NCBI GenBank assembly: GCA_910585805.1
Contig: CAJUFB010000010.1
Coordinates: forward strand, 29,539-93,538
DNA from: an uncultured Acetatifactor sp.
GTDB lineage: Bacteria > Bacillota > Clostridia > Lachnospirales > Lachnospiraceae
DNA: 64,000 bases
Direction of reading: 5' to 3'
Part shown: positions 50,599-59,323 of the stretch, piece by piece
Position numbering within the stretch: position 1 is the first letter of the stretch
Layout of the letters: each line of letters begins with the position of its first letter
Program-made: the position numbers and the translations under genes
Notes under the pieces: model-generated
Told to the model about the DNA's origin: nothing
What the model saw: the letters and a program-made list of their open reading frames with translations, nothing else
The model's database searches: none

Positions 50599-50620
50599 TA
50601 CTGCGCACCGGTTGAATTTA
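50597..50620 (-). repeat. Solo end of repeat A fused to repeat B
   Basis: TATACTGCGCACCGGTTGAA is the right end of repeat A in reverse, sharing the TATA of the B end. The rest of A is missing. Confidence 0.75.
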
Positions 50621-50680
50621 AAAATTTGTTATACTCCAGCTAACCTTCCAACCATTTTACACCTGAAATATAATCCTGTT

Positions 50681-52279
50681 CTACACAATCGCCTCAATCA
50701 GGGTCTTTTCTCCGATTGTAATTTCATGAACCCCGATTTCTTTCTTCTGATTGAAGTTGAAGCTGATCATGTACCCCTTCTTTTTCCCATAAGCGTCAAG
50801 ATAGCCCACAAGTTGATTTTCGCCCCGTTTATTGTACTCATCGCCATGCCAGATTTTCATTTCTATAATATATTGCTCCCCATTATAGTCAATGATCACA
50901 TCCGTCCTCAGAAGCCCCCTGGTCCTGGCTTCAATATAGTAATTACCTGTCCCGTTGATGATTGGCCTCAGATACAATAGGAAAAACTTCCTTCCCTCTT
51001 CCTCCACAAAGGCTTCTTTCCGGTCACCATACAACTCATGAAAATGCACCGCAAATTTCTCCAGGATAAGCTTCATATTCAAATGGCCATTCACAATAAA
51101 CTGACTTTTATCCTGCAGCGACGCCCTGTAAATATCCTGCTTCTGCATTTCAGTCGTTGAAAGATAAAAGTTATAGAGCCGCATTTCAAAAATACGGTTC
51201 GCAATAACAGCCTCTCCCCGTTTGTTTTTGATAAAACCAAACATGGTTGCCGTGTCTATCCCCGGGTCATCCGGGTTATAAGCGATACTTTTCCCGGCAA
51301 AAAGCAATGCCTGCAGCATCCAGTTCAGTTCCGGATAATTCGTCAGCTTTCCGATCAGGGATTCAAACAGCGTATTCTTCTCTGCCAATATCATCCTCAC
51401 TGCTTCATGAAAACCCTCTGTTGTCCATGCCGCGCTCTTTGTGTTATTTCCGGTACCGACTTCCTCATCCATCAGTTTACACAGCCTGGACACCAGAAAC
51501 GGATAACCCGATGTATAATCGTACAGCAATTCCGCCATTTTATCGCTGTTCATGCCTGTATGATAATCATTCTCATACTCCTGAAGCATCCCCAGGATGT
51601 CGCCTTTTGAAAAGCTCATTTCGACCTTAAAATCCGCCGCAATGTTCCATGGACTGTTCACCTTCCGGTCATCTTCCGGCCTGAGTTTCCGCTTCAGATT
51701 TTTGATATCATATACACCTGCCAGAATAACGCTGCGGAAGGTTGCCTGCGTTGCCCGTCTGATATAGTACGCGCGCAGCTGGGCAAGAAAATCCAAAAAT
51801 ACCTGATTGTCTGCCGCGCTGTCCACCTCATCCACCATCAATACCACCGGTTTGTCACAAGCCTCACAGATCTCGCTTAATCCCTCAAAAAGCTCCATCA
51901 GGGCAAATCCGCCGTTTTCGCTGCCGGCACTCCGGGCCAGATGCAGGATTGCCGTCTCTAATTCCCCAGTTACTGCCGTCCCGCCGCGCTTCAGGCTACG
52001 CAGAAAAGATTTGGCAAAGGCCGATGCGAATACATGCCCGTCCCGGAATTTTGCTTCGTCAAAGGTCTGGAAATCCAGTGAAACCACACAGTAGGCATCC
52101 TGCAGATACCGCTCCAAAGCCATCATGACAGTCGTTTTACCATATTGTCGTGCTCTGTTTATCGTAAAATACAATCCTTTGTCTATCAGCTCCTTTATTT
52201 CCTTTAACCTGCTGTCCAGATTGACCATATAGTGCAGATCCGGTATACATACAGCATTCACGTTAAATACCTTTGCCAC
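50681..52279 (-). CDS. AAA-ATPase with C-terminal PD-(D/E)XK nuclease-like domain
   Basis: 532 residues. N-terminal AAA-ATPase-like domain: FTINRARQYGKTTVMMALE is the Walker A region (about 38-56) and PVVLMVDEVDSAADNQVFL the Walker B (about 143-161). C-terminal DUF1703-type nuclease-like domain: RTDVIIDYNGEQYIIEMKIW carries the D...E-x-K motif (about 458-477). This architecture is widespread and multi-copy in gut Firmicutes and Bacteroides; its role is unknown. GTG start with AAGGTGA; it keeps the family N-terminus VFNVNAVCIPDLHYMV. Not proven as a defence gene. Confidence 0.87.
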   Translation of the reverse strand: MAKVFNVNAVCIPDLHYMVNLDSRLKEIKELIDKGLYFTINRARQYGKTTVMMALERYLQDAYCVVSLDFQTFDEAKFRDGHVFASAFAKSFLRSLKRGGTAVTGELETAILHLARSAGSENGGFALMELFEGLSEICEACDKPVVLMVDEVDSAADNQVFLDFLAQLRAYYIRRATQATFRSVILAGVYDIKNLKRKLRPEDDRKVNSPWNIAADFKVEMSFSKGDILGMLQEYENDYHTGMNSDKMAELLYDYTSGYPFLVSRLCKLMDEEVGTGNNTKSAAWTTEGFHEAVRMILAEKNTLFESLIGKLTNYPELNWMLQALLFAGKSIAYNPDDPGIDTATMFGFIKNKRGEAVIANRIFEMRLYNFYLSTTEMQKQDIYRASLQDKSQFIVNGHLNMKLILEKFAVHFHELYGDRKEAFVEEEGRKFFLLYLRPIINGTGNYYIEARTRGLLRTDVIIDYNGEQYIIEMKIWHGDEYNKRGENQLVGYLDAYGKKKGYMISFNFNQKKEIGVHEITIGEKTLIEAIV

Positions 52280-52323
52280 TCTTTTCTCACCTTCTTTCCT
52301 TCCTGTCGGAAGCCGCCTTTCTT

Positions 52324-52452
52324 CTATTCAACCGACTGACATTTTCAATTCAACTGACTTCAACCGACCGGCATCTCGATTCAACCGACTGACATTTCCA
52401 ATTCAACTGACTTCAATCGACTGACATTTTCAATTCAACTGGTTTTAACCGC
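52324..52452. repeat. Tandem 53-bp repeat upstream of the AAA-ATPase gene
   Basis: Two full units and a partial one, each made of short ATTCAACCGACTGACATTT and ATTCAACTGACTTCAA modules. Fills most of the 188-bp gap before xylB's end. Contiguous with no spacers, so not CRISPR. Read leftwards the modules give AGTTGAAT/CAGTCGGTTGAAT motifs. Confidence 0.85.
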
Positions 52453-52467
52453 AGTATTTTGGCGCCC

Positions 52468-53928
52468 TTATCCGAATAATGGCCTGCACGCCGGATAAAT
52501 CTCCCGGAACTCCCGATACCGCTCCTCATATTTCGCAACCAGCTCCGCATCCGGCTCCACGGTCTCCACTACCTTCACGACCTTCGCCGCAATCTCCTCC
52601 ACGTCTGCGTACTCGCCGCAGGCTACCGCCGCCAGCATGGCACCGCCCATGGAAGGCCCTTCCTCGCTCTCCAGCACGTCCACCCTGAGGTTCAGCACAT
52701 TGGCGATAATCTTTTTCCACAGAGGGCTTCTGGCTCCGCCGCCGCAGATTTTAGTGCGTGTCAGCTCTATTCCCAGGGACCTGGCCACCTCAAGGGAATC
52801 CCGCAGCGCAAAAGCCACGCCCTCCAGCACGGCCTGAGTCATATCCGCCCTTGTGGTATCCATACTCATCCCCAGGAAAACCGCTCTGGCATTGGGATTG
52901 TTGTGGGGAGAGCGCTCTCCCATCAGATAGGGAAGGAAGTAAACATGGTTCTCGCCAAGTTTCTCAATCGCTTTCTGCTCTGCCGCATAGTCCTTTGTAC
53001 CGATAATATCATCCATCCACCACTTGTTGCAGCTGGCCGCGCTGAGCATGCAGCCCATCAGATGGTAACTGCCGTCCGCATGGGCAAAGGAGTGCAGGGC
53101 ATTATACTTATCCACCCCGAAATTTTTCGAGGAGATGAAAACAGTGCCGCTGGTGCCCAGGGAAATATTGCACATATTGTCGCCTACCGTGCCGGTTCCC
53201 ACCGCTGCCGCCGCGTTATCCCCGGCGCCTGCCGCCACCTTCACGGAAGTGCCAAGCCCCAGTTCCTGAGCCGCCTGGGGCAGAAGTGTCCCCACCGCCT
53301 CATAACTCTCGCAGCATTTTGCCAGCTGGTCAGTGGTGATGCCGCAAATATCACACATTTCCTGAGACCATCTGCGGTTCTTCACGTCAAACAATAAGCT
53401 CCCCGACGCATCGGACACATCCGTACAATGTACCCCTGTCAGCTTATAGGCGATATAATCCTTGGGCAGCATGATCTTGGAAATCCGTGCAAAATTTTCC
53501 GGTTCTTTGTTTTTTACCCAGAGAATCTTGGGGGCCGTAAAGCCTGCAAAGGCAATATTCGCCGTATATTCCGACAGCTTTTCCTTTCCGATGACATTGT
53601 TGAGATAATCTGTCTCCTCCGTGGTCCTGCCGTCATTCCACAGGATGGCAGGGCGGATTACATTGTCGTCTTCATCCAAAATGACCAGGCCGTGCATCTG
53701 CCCGCCGAAGCTGATGCCTGCCACCTGAGATTTATCCACATCCCGAATCAGTTCCCTGATGCCGAGGACGGTCTGCTCATACCAGTCCTCCGGCTTCTGC
53801 TCCGACCAGCCCGGGCGGGGGAAATATAAAGGATATTCCCTTGACACAATATTCACGATTTTACCGTCGCTGTCCATCAGAAGCAGCTTAACGGCGGAAG
53901 TTCCCAGATCGATTCCTATATAATACAT
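52468..53928 (-). CDS. xylB: Xylulokinase
   Basis: FGGY-family kinase phosphorylating D-xylulose, 486 residues. N-terminal GIDLGTSAVKLLLMD phosphate loop, GISFGGQMHGLVILD (xylulokinase-type MHG), SLGTSGTVFISS and KICGGGARSPLWKKI. ATG with GAGGAGA. Directly follows the DUF4867 gene (14 bp), forming a unit. No xylose isomerase lies next to it; the fucose isomerase-like protein at 41.4 kb might supply a ketose. L-sugar specificity cannot be excluded. Confidence 0.93.
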   Translation of the reverse strand: MYYIGIDLGTSAVKLLLMDSDGKIVNIVSREYPLYFPRPGWSEQKPEDWYEQTVLGIRELIRDVDKSQVAGISFGGQMHGLVILDEDDNVIRPAILWNDGRTTEETDYLNNVIGKEKLSEYTANIAFAGFTAPKILWVKNKEPENFARISKIMLPKDYIAYKLTGVHCTDVSDASGSLLFDVKNRRWSQEMCDICGITTDQLAKCCESYEAVGTLLPQAAQELGLGTSVKVAAGAGDNAAAAVGTGTVGDNMCNISLGTSGTVFISSKNFGVDKYNALHSFAHADGSYHLMGCMLSAASCNKWWMDDIIGTKDYAAEQKAIEKLGENHVYFLPYLMGERSPHNNPNARAVFLGMSMDTTRADMTQAVLEGVAFALRDSLEVARSLGIELTRTKICGGGARSPLWKKIIANVLNLRVDVLESEEGPSMGGAMLAAVACGEYADVEEIAAKVVKVVETVEPDAELVAKYEERYREFREIYPACRPLFG

Positions 53929-53942
53929 GACTTATTCTCCTC

Positions 53943-54599
53943 TCAGTCCTCTGTCAGGCACAGATTCTTTCCCTTGAGACCCAGGAAGCTTCCCTCATCC
54001 AATCCGCCTTCGGCATGTCCGATGAGCCACTTGTTCACTGCAGTGAGCATGGCATCCTCATTGGAAACCCCGGCGCCGCATTGCGCCTCTTTTACCTTTG
54101 CATGGCTCCCCTTCAGCGGATAGTTTGTCCCTCTGGGCAGCACGATTGCAACCTGAAAACCGCCTGTCTCTACATGACAGGGCGCATAGTGCAGTGTGGT
54201 GGCATAAACCTCCACAGCCGTTCCCGCCGGTAACAGGAAAGCCTCCACTTTGGAAGTATCATAGGTATGGTCCGCTTCCACATCCGTCAGAAGTCCCAGC
54301 ATCAGCACGGCATCCGTTGCCGCCACATTGATTTCGGAATCCCGGTGGTACTCCAGGGCGTTCAGCATTACATTGTGCCCGTTGCAGTATCCGATCTGGA
54401 TGGGCATCTCCCCGTACACAATCCTGGAAAGTTCTTCCATCACGGGAAGAGCTTCCAGCGCCTCCACCGAGGGCTCGTAAACCACGTCCTCAGGGCAGGG
54501 CGTCTTCTTCAGCGCCTCCACCAGTCCGGTAAAATCCACGTTGCCGATTACCCTGCCGTATTTTGTGAATGCAGGGTCTGTCACCTTCAAAATCTTCAT
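53943..54599 (-). CDS. DUF4867 family protein
   Basis: 218 residues, recognised as DUF4867, a cupin-like family of Firmicutes and Actinobacteria usually beside sugar kinases. Features: IQIGYCNGHNVMLNALEYHR and EVNVAATDAVLMLGLL-type core with TLHYAPCHVETGGFQVAIVL, which offers His and Cys positions for metal or sugar binding. ATG at 54599 with GGAGGA. Probably an epimerase-like helper for the sugar handled by the kinase (inference). Confidence 0.85.
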   Translation of the reverse strand: MKILKVTDPAFTKYGRVIGNVDFTGLVEALKKTPCPEDVVYEPSVEALEALPVMEELSRIVYGEMPIQIGYCNGHNVMLNALEYHRDSEINVAATDAVLMLGLLTDVEADHTYDTSKVEAFLLPAGTAVEVYATTLHYAPCHVETGGFQVAIVLPRGTNYPLKGSHAKVKEAQCGAGVSNEDAMLTAVNKWLIGHAEGGLDEGSFLGLKGKNLCLTED

Positions 54600-54794
54600 T
54601 TTTTCGTTCCTCCATATATATTTCTGCTGCTTGCCATTCAATATCAAACAGTTCGTCGAAGTCCGCATTTCCTGTTTATTCTTTATTCTTTTCCGGCATA
54701 TTCCTTTTATGAATCAGAGAAAACTTCCGCCGCGAGTCGAAACGCAATTACGAACCTTCCCTTCTTGACCTGACAATTGCCGGATGCTTTCCCA

Positions 54795-55421
54795 TTATAC
54801 GCCCGCCGTCTTCTTCCACTCCCGGGCTATCAGCCAGTGCCCTGCGGCGGTAGGATGGACGCCGTCTATGGTCCAGTGCTCCGCAGGCTGCTTTTCCTGC
54901 GCCTGGTCAAATACCTGCTGCAGATCCACATAGCCCAGATGAAACTCCTCCGCCAGCCTGCGGGTAATATCCCTGCGTATCTTTACTTCGTTGCGGAATG
55001 TCTCCCAATCCGGGTCCGTGCCTGTTCCATGGGTGACGAAAGTCCCCATAAGAATGACCCGCGTCTCTGGCAGGGCAGCAAATGTCTCCCGGAGCAAAAT
55101 CCGGTACACTTCCTCAAAAAGCGCCGGAGCCACGCCGTTCTGGCTGCCCAGTTCATGCCACACGTCGTTTACGCCGATAAAAATGGTCAGAACGTCCGGC
55201 TTCAGGTTCAGGCAGTCTTTTTTCCATCTGGCCAGCAAGTCCACTACCCGGTTTCCGCTGATGCCGCAGTTCAGCACCTCGCAGTCTCCGTTCTCAGCCG
55301 TGAGCTCCGCTTCCAGAATACGGGGATAACCGCATCCGGTGGCATGGGGGTCTTCATAATTTCCCCGTCCCCAGTCCGTGATGGAATCCCCCTGAAATAA
55401 ATATCTCATACTTAACGTCAT
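54795..55421 (-). CDS. SGNH/GDSL hydrolase
   Basis: 208-residue esterase/lipase-type hydrolase. Block I FQGDSITDWGRG (nucleophile Ser), block II Gly in GISGNRVVDL, block III GVNDVW and block V DGVHPTAAGHWL (Asp-His). No signal peptide. Likely removes acetyl groups from oligosaccharides, matching the sugar neighbourhood. ATG at 55421 with AAAGGAA; an internal ATG at 55409 is possible. The following 195-bp gap has no recognisable feature. Confidence 0.9.
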   Translation of the reverse strand: MTLSMRYLFQGDSITDWGRGNYEDPHATGCGYPRILEAELTAENGDCEVLNCGISGNRVVDLLARWKKDCLNLKPDVLTIFIGVNDVWHELGSQNGVAPALFEEVYRILLRETFAALPETRVILMGTFVTHGTGTDPDWETFRNEVKIRRDITRRLAEEFHLGYVDLQQVFDQAQEKQPAEHWTIDGVHPTAAGHWLIAREWKKTAGV

Positions 55422-55458
55422 CCTTTCTTCCTTTAAAATATGATATCTCCATCTTACC

Positions 55459-55605
55459 CTAAGAGCAGACAGATTTCCATGCTTTTTTCAGACAAACATT
55501 GCTTCCATCTTCTAATACTATTGTTGGGTAGTATCCTGTGCCTGCCGGAGGTTTCTTTCTGCCTCCCTCCGCTTCTGAAAACCAATATATAATTGCTTTT
55601 TTCAT
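55459..55605 (-). pseudogene. Truncated small protein (EEGGRKKPP type)
   Basis: 48-codon frame starting MKKAIIYWFSEAEGGRKKPP with GGAAGG upstream. The start resembles a small EF-Tu-domain-like family (WLSEEEGGRKKPP...), recalled rather than searched, whose members are about twice as long. It ends in TAG 37 bp before the next gene with no continuation in other frames, so it is probably a remnant. Confidence 0.4.
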
Positions 55606-55634
55606 CCGTTACACCTTCCAGGCACTTGTTGTTC

Positions 55635-55763
55635 TCAATCTGCTCGTATCGAATTACGACTCTTAATTTCAACAAAATCAAGATTTAGATCATCAACTTC
55701 AAAGTAACTTTCAATGCACAGTCCGCTAAAGGCTATACCCAATCCAAAAAACAGGGTGCGCAT
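55635..55763 (-). CDS. Hypothetical 42-residue peptide
   Basis: MRTLFFGLGIAFSGLCIESY followed by an acidic half. No family recognised and no clear RBS. It lies directly before the 48-codon remnant and may be part of the same decayed locus. The remaining bases up to 55908 show no gene. Confidence 0.2.
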   Translation of the reverse strand: MRTLFFGLGIAFSGLCIESYFEVDDLNLDFVEIKSRNSIRAD

Positions 55764-55908
55764 GGTTTCATTCTACCACACTTCCCTGTTTTTTCCTACC
55801 TGTATGAACGTAAAATATTCTAAGAATTTGTATCAGAATTTATATCACGCAGCCCCACAATGCCGATGCGCGGTTCTGCTGCCGCAATACCGGCTGTCCG
55901 CGCTGCCG

Positions 55909-57402
55909 TCATGCATAATACTGCGCCTGTGCTTCCCACAATTCCTTATACAGCCCCTCCTGCCGCTCCAGTTCCTCATGACTGCCCCGCTGGACCACTT
56001 TGCCTGCGTCAAACACCAGAATATCCTGGCAGAACCGGCAGGACGCCAGCCTATGTGAAATGTAGAGCGCCGTCTTGCTGCCCACCATTTTATCAAAGCC
56101 CGCAAACACTTCGCATTCCGCCTGCGGGTCCAGGGCGGCGGTGGGTTCGTCCATGATGACGAAGGGCGCGTCCTTGTAGATGGCTCTGGCGATGGCCATC
56201 TTCTGCTTCTCCCCGCCGGAAAAAATCACCCCTGCTTCGTCGAAATCCTTTCCCACGCAGACGGCAAGCCCCTCCGGAAGCTCTCTGACCCGCTCTCCCA
56301 CCCCGGCTCTGTCCAGGGCATCCAGCGCCTTCTCCTTATCCACCTGAGCGGAAGCCGCAATATTTTCCCCCACCGGAATCGCAAAAATGGCGAAATCCTG
56401 GAACACCACGGAGAAAAGATTGCAGTATTCTCTGTAGTCATATTTGCGGATATCGATGCCGTTTACCTTGATACAGCCTTCCGTCACGTCATACAGACGG
56501 CATAGCAATTTGATGAAAGTACTCTTGCCGGAGCCGTTTTTTCCCACCAGAGCCATGCGCTCCCCGATGACGAATTCCAGGTTCAGGTCTTTTATGACAT
56601 CCCTGTCAGATCCGGGATACCGGAAGGACACATGCTCAAACTGCACCCTGAACCGGTTGTCCCGCCGCTTTTCCAGAGGGAGCGTCCCCACCTGCTTGCG
56701 CTTTTCCAGTTCCATATATTTCTTCTGGTCCTGACACAACATGATAATCTGTTCCATGGAACCCATTTTCCCGGCCAGTTCTGCCAGTGAAGACGACAAT
56801 CGTATGATACTGGCGGAACAGGTCACCACCTGTCCCACTGTGATGGTGCCAAGCATTGCCTGAACACTGGTGAACACATACACCAACAGCGCCGAAAACT
56901 CCGATGCGGTCTGATCCGCTGCTATTTTCCTGGCACTGACCCTGACCAGCCGCTTACATTCCTTCAGATATCGGATCCACACATGGTGTACATCCTCCAG
57001 TATGGCCTCCTGCTGCCCGTAACAGCGCAGATCCTTTTGTCCCCCTGCGGCGGCAAGGATATCATGATAATAGCCGGTCCGGTTTCCGATATCCGCCGTG
57101 TTGTTGTATATTTCCTGCATCTTCTGGCTGTATTTTCTGCTTTTCCGGTAATTCAGAACCATCAGCGCCCCGATTGCCAGTCCCAGAAGCAGTGTAGACA
57201 GAACGGACTGCAGGGAAACGCCGCCCACCACCCCTCCTGACAAAAGAGGAATCAGCAGGACCACCGCCGCCAGCACGGCGATCACCGCCGAGAGACAGGA
57301 CTCGTACTGATACATAGCCCAGCCGGCCACCCCTGTCCAGGCTTCTTCTCCCCTGGTTCGAAGCTCCTGTACTTTCACATCTTCCAGATACTCATAGTCC
57401 AT
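55909..57402 (-). CDS. ABC exporter half, N-terminally truncated
   Basis: 497 residues of an ABC transporter with fused membrane and ATPase domains. The ATPase is complete: VGKNGSGKSTFIKLLC, FSGGEKQKMAIARAIY, FVIMDEPTAALD and ISHRLASCRF. The membrane domain begins at MDYEYLEDVKVQELR, a motif normally about 100 residues in, so the first two helices are missing. Upstream DNA joins directly to the end of another exporter gene (see 57465-58082), showing a deletion. ATG at 57402 has AAAGG upstream, so a shortened protein could still be made but is unlikely to transport. Confidence 0.8.
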   Translation of the reverse strand: MDYEYLEDVKVQELRTRGEEAWTGVAGWAMYQYESCLSAVIAVLAAVVLLIPLLSGGVVGGVSLQSVLSTLLLGLAIGALMVLNYRKSRKYSQKMQEIYNNTADIGNRTGYYHDILAAAGGQKDLRCYGQQEAILEDVHHVWIRYLKECKRLVRVSARKIAADQTASEFSALLVYVFTSVQAMLGTITVGQVVTCSASIIRLSSSLAELAGKMGSMEQIIMLCQDQKKYMELEKRKQVGTLPLEKRRDNRFRVQFEHVSFRYPGSDRDVIKDLNLEFVIGERMALVGKNGSGKSTFIKLLCRLYDVTEGCIKVNGIDIRKYDYREYCNLFSVVFQDFAIFAIPVGENIAASAQVDKEKALDALDRAGVGERVRELPEGLAVCVGKDFDEAGVIFSGGEKQKMAIARAIYKDAPFVIMDEPTAALDPQAECEVFAGFDKMVGSKTALYISHRLASCRFCQDILVFDAGKVVQRGSHEELERQEGLYKELWEAQAQYYA

Positions 57403-57464
57403 GGTAAAGCCTTTCCGGTTCAAATATAGACGCAGGTCCGCCCCTTCGCAGCCTCTCCGAAATT

Positions 57465-58082
57465 CTAGTACAGCTCATTCTCCGCTATCGGGTCCAACGC
57501 CGCCGTAGGCTCATCCAGAACCAGGAGCGGCGCGTCCTTGTACAAGGCTCTGGCAAACAGCATCTTCTGCTTCTCCCCTCCGGAAAAATCCATCGCATCC
57601 GGATTCACTTCCTTCACCAGCTTTGTACCTCCCTGTTTCGGCAGGGCATAGTACTTTTCCCGAAATCCCGACAGACTCAACGCCGAATCCAGCCACTTCC
57701 TGTCTGTCTCACTGCTTCTGCCGCCCGTCAGATTCTCATCCAGCGAAAAAGGAAGCAGCGTGGCATCCTGAAACAGCACAGCAATCAGACTGTAATAGTC
57801 CTCCCTGTTGTAATTTCTGACAGGAATGTCATTTAAAAGCACCGTTCCCTCTGTAGGCTCATAAAACCCGCAGAGCAGCTTCACCAATGTAGTCTTGCCC
57901 GCACCGTTCAGCCCCAGCAGCGCCAGCTTCTCCCCGGGCTGAATGGTCAGATTAATATGGGAAAGAACCAGTACAAGCCCCTTATCCGCCTCCCACTCTG
58001 CCCGCAGATGATAGCAGGCATTGCTGAGCATGCCATATTTCTGTTTTTTCTGCGCCCCGAAAACGCGATTTTCCTCAATCAT
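57465..58082 (-). pseudogene. ABC exporter partner, decayed (ATPase domain only)
   Basis: 205-codon remnant with an intact nucleotide-binding core: LGLNGAGKTTLVKLLCGFY, MDFSGGEKQKMLFARAL and LLVLDEPTAALDP. The whole membrane domain before it is gone. A TAG ends the frame after AENELY, but past it the same frame continues NFGEAAKGRTCVYI, the expected next residues, then jumps into the neighbour's sequence. So one nonsense change and one deletion removed this gene's end and the neighbour's start. An AGGAGG before the ATG comes from repeat G. Confidence 0.8.
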
Positions 58083-58083
58083 A

Positions 58084-58155
58084 GCTTCCTCCTAATTTAG
58101 TCGCTGCGCAACGGCTCTAAAGGGTAAAGCCACTGCGCGACGACTCTCAAGTATA
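58084..58155 (-). repeat. Repeat G copy 2
   Basis: Reading leftwards: TTATACTTGAGAGTCGTCGC, GCAGTGGCTTTACCC, then CTTTAGAGCCGTTGCGCAGC and GACTAAATTAGGAGG. It contains two internal copies of the G(T/C)CG(T/C)YGCGCAG unit, against one at 6-61, and ends in the RBS of the exporter remnant. Confidence 0.55.
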
Positions 58156-58283
58156 ACGTACTATAAGGATACCACATCTTCAGGCAAAAATGTAAAATGG
58201 CGCACGAATGGTATTCGGAGACGCATAAACTGCAGTTTCAGCCGCTCTCCCGAATCTACAAAAACCAATTGAAAAAGATGCCA

Positions 58284-58312
58284 TTGCCGCCGCAAATTTT
58301 TCATGCTATAAT
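58284..58312 (+). promoter_or_regulatory. Promoter of the LytTR regulator gene
   Basis: TTGCCG, 17-bp spacer, TATAAT; leader about 150 nt. The rest of the 387-bp gap 58083-58469 contains repeat G copy 2 and nothing else recognised. Confidence 0.65.
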
Positions 58313-58469
58313 CAATCTGCCTGAAGCGGGAATCAATACGCCCGGGCAGATTGTACCGATTGTTTCCCGGCAGTTTCCGCTTTCCGGAACATGCCTGAAA
58401 CATCTTTCCAACAGACGGGCGGAAGAATTTCAGCCCCCCGCGCAGTGAAATATTTTAAAGAGGTTTTAC

Positions 58470-59201
58470 ATGCGGTTTGCAATATGTGATGACGAAAAAG
58501 CGCAGCAGCAGCTGTTGCAGAAATATCTGGAAGAATGGGCACAGATAAGCGGTACACCGTTAAAAAGCGAACTTTTCGCAAGTGCCGAAGCATTTTCCTT
58601 TACCTGGGAAGAGGACAGGGACTTTGACCTGCTGATATTGGACATTGAGATGGGACAGCAAAACGGCATGGAGCTGGCAGCACATATCCGGACAGAGGAC
58701 GAGGAGATTCCCATTCTCTTCGTCACGGGATACGAAAAATATATGGCCCAGGGCTACGAGGTAGCCGCGCTTCACTATCTCTTAAAGCCCATACGCAAGG
58801 AAAAGCTTTTTTCTCTGCTGGACAGGCTGAAAGAGAAAAACCTCCGGCAGGAACAGCGGCTCCTGTTTCAGACCGAGGACGGCCCCCTCTCTCTTCCGCC
58901 CTCCAGAATCTGGTACCTGGAGGCCCGGGCCCACTGGTGCGTCCTGTACACGGCAGACAATGAATACACACTGCATTCCCCCATAGGGGAGCTGGAACGT
59001 TTCCTTTCCGGCCAGCCCGAATTTCTGCGCTGTCACCGTTCTTACCTGGTGAACGCAGGGCATATCTGCGCTATCCTGAAGACGGAACTGGTGCTTGACG
59101 ACGGCCGCAGGCTGCCCCTGAGCCGGAGCGCGCAGAAAAAGGTGAATCAGGCTTTTATCGCCCTGCATGAAGATTCCGTATTCCGGCGCGCCCCGCGATA
59201 G
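58470..59201 (+). CDS. LytTR family response regulator
   Basis: 243 residues. Receiver domain 1-120 with Asp7/Asp8, phosphoacceptor Asp58 (FDLLILDIEMG) and Lys107 (LLKPIR); LytTR DNA-binding domain about 140-235 (IWYLEARAHWCVLYTADNEY, FLRCHRSYLVN). Pairs with the histidine kinase 122 bp downstream. Such pairs often control peptide signalling, bacteriocin or exporter genes; a ruined ABC exporter lies divergently next door. ATG with AAAGAGG. Confidence 0.93.
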   Translation: MRFAICDDEKAQQQLLQKYLEEWAQISGTPLKSELFASAEAFSFTWEEDRDFDLLILDIEMGQQNGMELAAHIRTEDEEIPILFVTGYEKYMAQGYEVAALHYLLKPIRKEKLFSLLDRLKEKNLRQEQRLLFQTEDGPLSLPPSRIWYLEARAHWCVLYTADNEYTLHSPIGELERFLSGQPEFLRCHRSYLVNAGHICAILKTELVLDDGRRLPLSRSAQKKVNQAFIALHEDSVFRRAPR

Positions 59202-59323
59202 CGGACATTGCCGCCCGGGCTGTTTCTCAGCATTGCGCCATTGCACCCATTATTTTCCCGTAAAAGCGAAACGCATCACCATCAAAATAACGGAAAAACG
59301 CCAACGAAAGTAGAGGAAGTCAA

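Noticed and set aside
50681..52279. Anti-phage defence system built on the AAA-ATPase/nuclease fusion
   Set aside because: The family is common and often multi-copy in gut bacteria, and no defence partner genes lie nearby; the sequence alone does not support the claim.
52324..52452. Possible CRISPR array
   Set aside because: Units are contiguous, with no unique spacers and no cas genes; a tandem repeat.
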